From Tessaracoccus caeni (GTDB lineage Bacteria > Actinomycetota > Actinomycetes > Propionibacteriales > Propionibacteriaceae), in NCBI RefSeq assembly GCF_029211185.1, contig NZ_JARGDO010000016.1:1-64000 (forward strand): DNA of 64,000 nt. Reading direction: 5' to 3'. Under the pieces are notes generated by a model. It was not told the origin of the DNA. It was given only the letters and a program-made list of their open reading frames with translations, and searched no databases. This document shows positions 59,801 through 64,000 of this stretch, piece by piece. Within the stretch, counting starts at the first letter, position 1; each line of letters opens with the position of its first letter. The translations under genes were made by a program, and so were the position numbers.

Positions 59801-61413
59801 GCGCCCAGCGTCGCGGTCAGCGACGTCACCAGCTCCTCGCGGATCGCGTCGAGCGGCGGGTTGGTCACCTGGGCGAACAGCTGCTTGAAGTAGTCGAACA
59901 GCATCCGCGGGCGGTTCGACAGCACCGCGATCGGCGAGTCGGTGCCCATGGAGCCGATCGGCTCGGCGCCCGAGTTGGCCATCGGGGCGACGATCAGGCG
60001 CAGGTCTTCCTCGGTGTAACCGAACACCTGCTGGCGGCGGGTGACGGAGGCGTGCGAGTGCACGATGTGGGCACGGCCGGGCAGCTTGTCCAGCTCGATG
60101 CGGTTGGACTCGACCCACTCGCCGTACGGGTGCGCGTCGGCCAGCTCGCCCTTCACCTCGTCGTCGGAGAGGATCTTGTGGCGCTCCAGGTCAAGCAGCA
60201 GCATCCGGCCCGGCTGCAGGCGGCCCTTGCGCACCACCTGGTCGGCGGGGATCGGCAGCACGCCGGCCTCGGAGGCGAAGACCACCAGGCCGTCGGCGGT
60301 CTCCCAGTAGCGGCCCGGACGAAGCCCGTTACGGTCGAGGCAGGCGCCGATCAGCGAGCCATCGGTGAAAGTCATACAAGCGGGGCCGTCCCAGGGCTCC
60401 ATGATCAGCGAGTGGTACTCGTAGAACGCGCGGCGCTTGGGGTCCATCTCCTTGTGCGACTCCCAGGCCTCGGGAATCATCATCAGCACCGCATGCGGCA
60501 GCGAGCGACCGCCCAGGTGCAGCAGCTCCAGCACCTCGTCGAAGGATGCCGAGTCGGAGCCCGACGGGGTGCAGATCGGGAACAGGCGCTCCAGGTTGCC
60601 GGGGATCTTGTCGGAGGTGAGCAGCGCCTCGCGAGCCCGCATCCAGTTGCGGTTGCCGCGCACCGTGTTGATCTCGCCGTTGTGCGCGATCAGCCGGTAG
60701 GGGTGGGCCAGCTCCCAGGCGGGGAAGGTGTTGGTGGAGAAGCGCGAGTGCACCAGGGCCAGCGCCGACTCGATGCGCTCGTCGTGCAGTTCGGGGAAGA
60801 CCTCTTCGAGCTGGTCGGTGGTCAGCATGCCCTTGTAGACGAGGGTGCGCGAGGACAGCGACGAGAAGTAGACGCTCACCTCGTGCTGGACGCGGCGGCG
60901 CAGCACGAAGGTGTAGCGGTCGAGGTCGATGCCGCCCTGGTCGGAGCGACCGGCGACGATCAGCTGCTCGAAGTGCGGCATGGCGCCGATGGAGATGGGC
61001 GACAGGGTGGAGGTATCGACGGGCACCTCGCGCCAGGCGAGAACGTCCAGGTCTTCCTCGTCGGCGATCCGCTCGATGGCGGCCTTCGCCTCCGCACGGC
61101 GGTCCTCGTCGACGGGCAGGAAGGCCATGCCGACGGCGTAGTGGCCCTCTTCGGGCAGCTTCACGTCGACGACCTCGCGCAGGAACCGGTCAGGCACCTG
61201 GATCAGGATGCCGGCGCCGTCGCCCGCGGCCTCGTCGGCACCGGTGGCGCCGCGGTGGTCGAGGTTGCGCAGCGCCTCGAGGCCCTGCTCGACGATGGTG
61301 TGCTTCGGCACCCCGTTCAGGTGGGCGACGAAGGCGACGCCGCAGGCGTCATGCTCGTAGGCGGGATCGTAGAGGCCAACCTTCTCACGCTGCGGAAACA
61401 CACTGGGTGCCAT
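56881..61413 (-). CDS. gltB: Glutamate synthase large subunit
   Basis: 1,510 residues, full length. N-terminal class II amidotransferase with the nucleophile in [11 protein letters not shown] (a short propeptide before Cys is expected to be removed), a central domain, the FMN synthase domain ([41 protein letters not shown]), the 3Fe-4S cysteines in [16 protein letters not shown], and the C-terminal GltB beta-helix. It makes two glutamates from glutamine and 2-oxoglutarate. Upstream lies a GlnR-like site (61527). Confidence 0.97.
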   Translation of the reverse strand: MAPSVFPQREKVGLYDPAYEHDACGVAFVAHLNGVPKHTIVEQGLEALRNLDHRGATGADEAAGDGAGILIQVPDRFLREVVDVKLPEEGHYAVGMAFLPVDEDRRAEAKAAIERIADEEDLDVLAWREVPVDTSTLSPISIGAMPHFEQLIVAGRSDQGGIDLDRYTFVLRRRVQHEVSVYFSSLSSRTLVYKGMLTTDQLEEVFPELHDERIESALALVHSRFSTNTFPAWELAHPYRLIAHNGEINTVRGNRNWMRAREALLTSDKIPGNLERLFPICTPSGSDSASFDEVLELLHLGGRSLPHAVLMMIPEAWESHKEMDPKRRAFYEYHSLIMEPWDGPACMTFTDGSLIGACLDRNGLRPGRYWETADGLVVFASEAGVLPIPADQVVRKGRLQPGRMLLLDLERHKILSDDEVKGELADAHPYGEWVESNRIELDKLPGRAHIVHSHASVTRRQQVFGYTEEDLRLIVAPMANSGAEPIGSMGTDSPIAVLSNRPRMLFDYFKQLFAQVTNPPLDAIREELVTSLTATLGAERNLLEPSSESARVITMAKPILDSEQLAKIVRLGEDGNLPGYHTHVIKGHYKVAGGGRALASKIDELCQEVSAAIRGGAKAIVLSDRHSTPEQAPIPSLLLTAAIHHHLVREKSRTQAALIVEAGDVREVHHVALLLGFGASAVNPYLAFESAEDLARREMYVSATPEQAIANVAKALAKGVLKVMSKMGVSTVASYTGAQIFEAIGLSDELVERYFTGTTSRIGGIGIDELAQEIRQRHLTAYPADGIPLAHRSLPIGGEYQWRREGEPHLFDPETVFRLQHATRTGSYDTFKKYTSLVNSNSERIMTLRSLLTFAPENEPISIDEVESIDSIVKRFSTGAMSYGSISMEAHQTLAIAMNQIGGKSNTGEGGEDPERLHDPRRRSAIKQVASGRFGVTSEYLTYSDDIQIKMAQGAKPGEGGQLPGPKVYPWVAKTRHSTPGVGLISPPPHHDIYSIEDLKQLIHDLKCANPSARVHVKLVSEVGVGTVAAGVSKAKADVVLISGHDGGTGAAPLTSVKHAGAPWELGLAETQQTLLLNGLRDRIVVQADGQLKTGRDVLVAALLGAEEYGFATAPLVVTGCIMMRVCHKDTCPVGVATQNPELRSRFAGDPQHVINFFRFMAQEVRELLAELGLRSLDEAIGRVDLLDVSKAVGHWKTQGLDLEPILTKIELPEGAPLKSVVGQDHGLETKLDVELIKLAEPALTRGEKVAHTVAVRNVDRTVGTTLGHEVTKATEGRGLEPGTIEFTMHGTGGQSFGAFLPRGVTLRLIGDSNDYFGKGLSGGRLIVAPPPEASFDASEQIVAGNVIGYGATSGQLFLRGRVGERFCVRNSGATAVVEGVGDHGCEYMTGGEVLVLGRTGRNFAAGMSGGTAWVLDLNPKRLNTELVDALRPTAKDLNRIRELLTEHSYETGSPVASSLLQLSDEELAVRFTSVVPRDYARIMTVAAQSAAEGLSDEEMTKMMMEAAHG

Positions 61414-61526
61414 ATCTCGTCCCTTCTGTCACACCGCACCTCACGGCCGCGGCAGGACGACGATAGGCGCCTCAAAACCCGCGAAACAATCCCGTTCGGG
61501 CTCCAGCGAGAACTCGTAAAAAACCT

Positions 61527-61542
61527 GTTACGTCACTGAAAC
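61527..61542 (+). promoter_or_regulatory. GlnR-like site between gltB and the NCS2 permease
   Basis: GTTAC-GTCACT-GAAAC matches the actinobacterial GlnR half-site pattern gTnAC-n6-GaAAC exactly. It also forms part of an inverted repeat CCTGTT ... AACAGG. It sits 114 bases from each start codon, between two nitrogen-related divergent genes. Confidence 0.5.
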
Positions 61543-61655
61543 AGGTCACGCTCAGCGGCCTTCCACGCCGTCGAATAGTCGTTACATGCGCCGAGCCACT
61601 AAATTGTGTCGTGGTTCGTCTGAGATCCCTACTTCAGCCTCAGGAGGCAAGGGTC

Positions 61656-63596
61656 ATGTCCGTGTCCAGTCCGGCTCGTCGCGTTCACCCCGTCGATCAG
61701 GTTCCGCCCGCGCCCCAGCTGACGGCGCTCGGACTCCAGCATGTGCTGGCCTTCTACGCAGGTGCCGTGATCGTGCCCATCGTGATCGCGGGCGCCCTCG
61801 GCCTGTCCACCCACGACCTGATCCACCTGATCAACGCCGACCTGTTCACCTGCGGCATCGCGACGATCATCCAGTCGGTGGGCTTCTGGAAGGTCGGCGT
61901 GCGGTTGCCTCTAATCCAGGGCGTGACCTTCACTGCGGTCTCCCCCATCATCGCCATCGGGTTGGCGGCCGGCGGCGGCACCGAAGGGTTGGCCGAGATC
62001 TACGGCTCGATCATCGTCGCGGGGCTGGCGACGTTCTTCGTCGCGCCCTACTTCTCCCGGTTGATCCGCTTCTTCCCGCCGGTGGTGACGGGCACCCTGC
62101 TGACCATCATGGGCACGACGCTGATCGGCGTCTCCGCCGGCGACATCGTGCGCGGCGCGACAGGTGAGACGGCCACCGGCGGCGAACTCAGCCGCAACCT
62201 GATGTACGCGCTCGGCACGCTGGCGATCATCGTGCTGATGCAGCGTTTCTTCAAGGGCTTCATGGCCACTATCGCGGTGCTGATCGGTCTGGTGGTCGGC
62301 ACCCTGCTGGCGCTTTCGCTAGGCGACACCAGCTTCACCAGCGTCGGCGAGTCAGCCTGGCTGGGCGTCACCACGCCGTTCTATTTCGGCTGGCCGAAGT
62401 TCACCGTCGGCGCCATCGTGTCGATGCTGATCGTGATGGCGATTACCGCCGTCGAGACCACGGGCGACGTCTTCGCCACCGGGGAGGTGGTGGGCAAGCG
62501 GATCACGCCCAAGCACATCGCTGGCGCGCTGCGGGCCGACGGGCTGTCCACCGCGCTCGGCGGCGTGCTCAACTCCTTCCCCTACACCTGCTTCGCGCAG
62601 AACGTCGGTCTGGTGCGACTCACCCGCGTGAAGTCGCGCTGGGTGGTGGCCATGGCCGGCGTGTTCATGATCATCCTCGGGCTCATTCCGAAGGCCGGGG
62701 CCATCGTCGCCGCCATCCCCGGCCCTGTGCTCGGCGGCGCGTCGCTGGCCATGTTCGCCAACGTCGCCTTCGTCGGCATTCAGACGCTGATGAAGGCCGA
62801 TCTGCACGACAACCGCAATCAGGTCATCGTCTCCACCTCCGTCGCGCTCGCGCTGCTGGTCACCTTGCAGCCCGGCATCGCCCAGGCCGTGCCCGGCTGG
62901 GCGCAGATCTTCTTCGGCTCCGGCGTCACCATCGGCGCTATCACGGCGATCGGGCTGAACCTGCTGTTCTTCCACATCGGACACCAGGCCGGGCCCTCCG
63001 TGGCGCAGATCGGCAGCCGGAACATCAGCCTCGACGACATCAACCGGATGGACGAGGCGCACTTCATCGCCACCTTCAGAAGTCTCTTTCCTCGATCGGT
63101 CACCTGGCCCGCCGAGCGCGCCTATGCGCAGCGTCCCTTCGCCAACGCCGCCGAGCTCCGGGCGGCCTTCCAAGGGGCGCTGATCTCCGCCGACGAGCAG
63201 GAGCAGCGCGAGCTCATCCTGCGCTACCCCGACATCGCGGATCTGCTGCTGGACCACACCGAGACAAACACCCCCGAGGACGTCGCCGCCCTGGTGGCGA
63301 CCGGATCGCTGGCGTCCGACCGGATGGACGACGTCGACCGCGACAGCCTGATGGCCGTCTCAGCCGCCTACCAGGACAAGTTCGGCCTGCCGCTGCTCTA
63401 CACGATCTCCACCACGACGACGCTGCCGCAGATCCTCGCCGACAGCTGGCGCCGCGTCGAGTCGTCCCCGAAGCGGGAACTACGCCGGGCCGTGGGCGAG
63501 GCTGCCAACATCGCCGATCGCCGCTTCGAGGTACTGGTCGCCGACGCCAACCCCATCCGCTCGGCTTGGCGACGCAAGTTCGAACAGCTCGACTGA
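61656..63596 (+). CDS. NCS2-family xanthine/urate permease fused to an OHCU-decarboxylase-like domain
   Basis: 646 residues. Residues about 10-455 form a 14-TM-type NCS2 permease (ALGLQHVLAFYAGAVIVPIVIAGALG, the Q-G motif LIQGVTFTAVSP, and TAVETTGDVFATGEV with ALGGVLNSFPYTCFAQNVGLV). Residues about 463-646 have the length and helical order of the OHCU decarboxylase of urate breakdown: INRMDEAHFIATF, SLMAVSAAYQDKFGLPLLY and ANIADRRFEVLV. The catalytic His-Pro is Tyr-Pro (ILRYPDIADLL) and no clear S-x-x-E-Q is seen, so it may be inactive. AGGAGG lies 8 bases before ATG. Substrate: a purine or urate (inference). Confidence 0.8.
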   Translation: MSVSSPARRVHPVDQVPPAPQLTALGLQHVLAFYAGAVIVPIVIAGALGLSTHDLIHLINADLFTCGIATIIQSVGFWKVGVRLPLIQGVTFTAVSPIIAIGLAAGGGTEGLAEIYGSIIVAGLATFFVAPYFSRLIRFFPPVVTGTLLTIMGTTLIGVSAGDIVRGATGETATGGELSRNLMYALGTLAIIVLMQRFFKGFMATIAVLIGLVVGTLLALSLGDTSFTSVGESAWLGVTTPFYFGWPKFTVGAIVSMLIVMAITAVETTGDVFATGEVVGKRITPKHIAGALRADGLSTALGGVLNSFPYTCFAQNVGLVRLTRVKSRWVVAMAGVFMIILGLIPKAGAIVAAIPGPVLGGASLAMFANVAFVGIQTLMKADLHDNRNQVIVSTSVALALLVTLQPGIAQAVPGWAQIFFGSGVTIGAITAIGLNLLFFHIGHQAGPSVAQIGSRNISLDDINRMDEAHFIATFRSLFPRSVTWPAERAYAQRPFANAAELRAAFQGALISADEQEQRELILRYPDIADLLLDHTETNTPEDVAALVATGSLASDRMDDVDRDSLMAVSAAYQDKFGLPLLYTISTTTTLPQILADSWRRVESSPKRELRRAVGEAANIADRRFEVLVADANPIRSAWRRKFEQLD

Positions 63597-63611
63597 CTGG
63601 GTGCCGTTCAC

Positions 63612-63674
63612 AAAAGTGGCTGAGCGCGGGTGATCTGTACGTATTGCACAGATACCCCCCGCTCAGCCACTTTT
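63612..63674. terminator. Bidirectional Rho-independent terminator
   Basis: Arms of 15 bases (AAAAGTGGCTGAGCG at 63612-63626, its complement at 63660-63674) around an inner hairpin (ATCTGT ... ACAGAT), followed by ATTTTTG on the plus strand and preceded by a run that gives Ts on the minus strand. It separates the permease gene from the convergent antitoxin gene. Confidence 0.85.
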
Positions 63675-63733
63675 ATTTTTGCCATCTCCTCGACGAGGAG
63701 TACCGCTAGCCTCACGCAGCCCCGTTCCCCGCG

Positions 63734-63994
63734 TTACGACTCGCCAGGTCCATGGCGACTCTTCCGAGCTGCTCGACGTGCTTTGTCGAACTCAGCGACG
63801 ATCTCATCTTCGTCGGCACCATGCTCAGCCATCAGCGCACGCAGCCGTCCCGACGCTGCCTGGTACGCAGCAACAGCCTCTTCACGATCCCCATGGGTTG
63901 GGATGAAGACGCCAACCCTCCGGCCATGCCGGGTCACGGTGACCGGTTCATCCCCGTCGATGTAGTCCGCGAGGTCACGACGGAACTCCCGCAC
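63734..63994 (-). CDS. Phd/YefM-family antitoxin, cut by the window end
   Basis: 86 residues visible. REFRRDLADYIDGDEPVTVTRHGRRVGVFIPTH is the Phd/YefM fold, followed by a helical tail with EDEIVAEFDKARRAARK that would bind the toxin. The apparent start at 63994 (GTG) is six bases from the window edge. Family members usually have a few residues before REFR, so the true start may lie outside. No toxin gene is downstream of it inside the window. Confidence 0.8.
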   Translation of the reverse strand: MREFRRDLADYIDGDEPVTVTRHGRRVGVFIPTHGDREEAVAAYQAASGRLRALMAEHGADEDEIVAEFDKARRAARKSRHGPGES

Positions 63995-64000
63995 CCCCCA

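Overview
The window is high-GC actinobacterial chromosome with two AT-richer accessory islands. The order yebC-ruvC-ruvA-ruvB-yajC-secD-secF-apt-(K+ channel)-rel, a PriA-type HisA, a mycobacterial-type MTHFR-like protein and a sortase-anchored surface protein point to Actinomycetota. Propionibacteriaceae is plausible, but I cannot prove the family from sequence alone.

Layout. 1-2100 is a mosaic of dead insertion sequences: an IS5-type remnant, a full-length but stop-containing IS3-family element, and an IS1634-type fragment. 2212-5751 is a tight, AT-rich four-gene minus-strand operon: a degenerate HD phosphohydrolase fused to a TIR-like domain, a dNMP-kinase-like P-loop protein, and two paralogous dCTP-deaminase-like proteins of which only one keeps the catalytic Glu. 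This looks like a deoxynucleotide-centred anti-phage system and is the most interesting locus here. 5886-16087 is core: rel, a K+ channel, apt, secF, secD, yajC, ruvBAC and yebC. 16131-20829 is a lipid-like operon (fatty acyl-CoA reductase-HAD fusion, LarA-like protein, acyltransferase), overlapping priA (20822-21562).

21618-34881 holds a ROK regulator, a divergent ABC sugar-uptake cluster with a DUF4091 protein, and a 2,363-residue LPXTG surface protein. These lie between priA and hisHBCD (34856-38470), so the histidine genes are split. dnaE (39066-42593) ends that core block.

43016-50496 is the second island: a STAND/NB-ARC-TPR protein with a small two-helix membrane partner (a second candidate defence module), an IS1634-family element flanked by a perfect 158-159 bp direct repeat, a Phd/RelE pair whose toxin looks frameshifted, and a two-gene unit with an ImmA/IrrE-like tail of which a decayed C-terminal copy lies nearby. 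50795-55377 has a DMT transporter, an MTHFR-like protein, a Nudix hydrolase, small hypotheticals and an AraC regulator. 55419-61413 is gltD-gltB. Divergent from gltB, with a GlnR-like site between them, is an NCS2 permease fused to a degenerate OHCU-decarboxylase-like domain. The window ends in a partial Phd-type antitoxin. I see no rRNA, tRNA, CRISPR array or phage structural genes.
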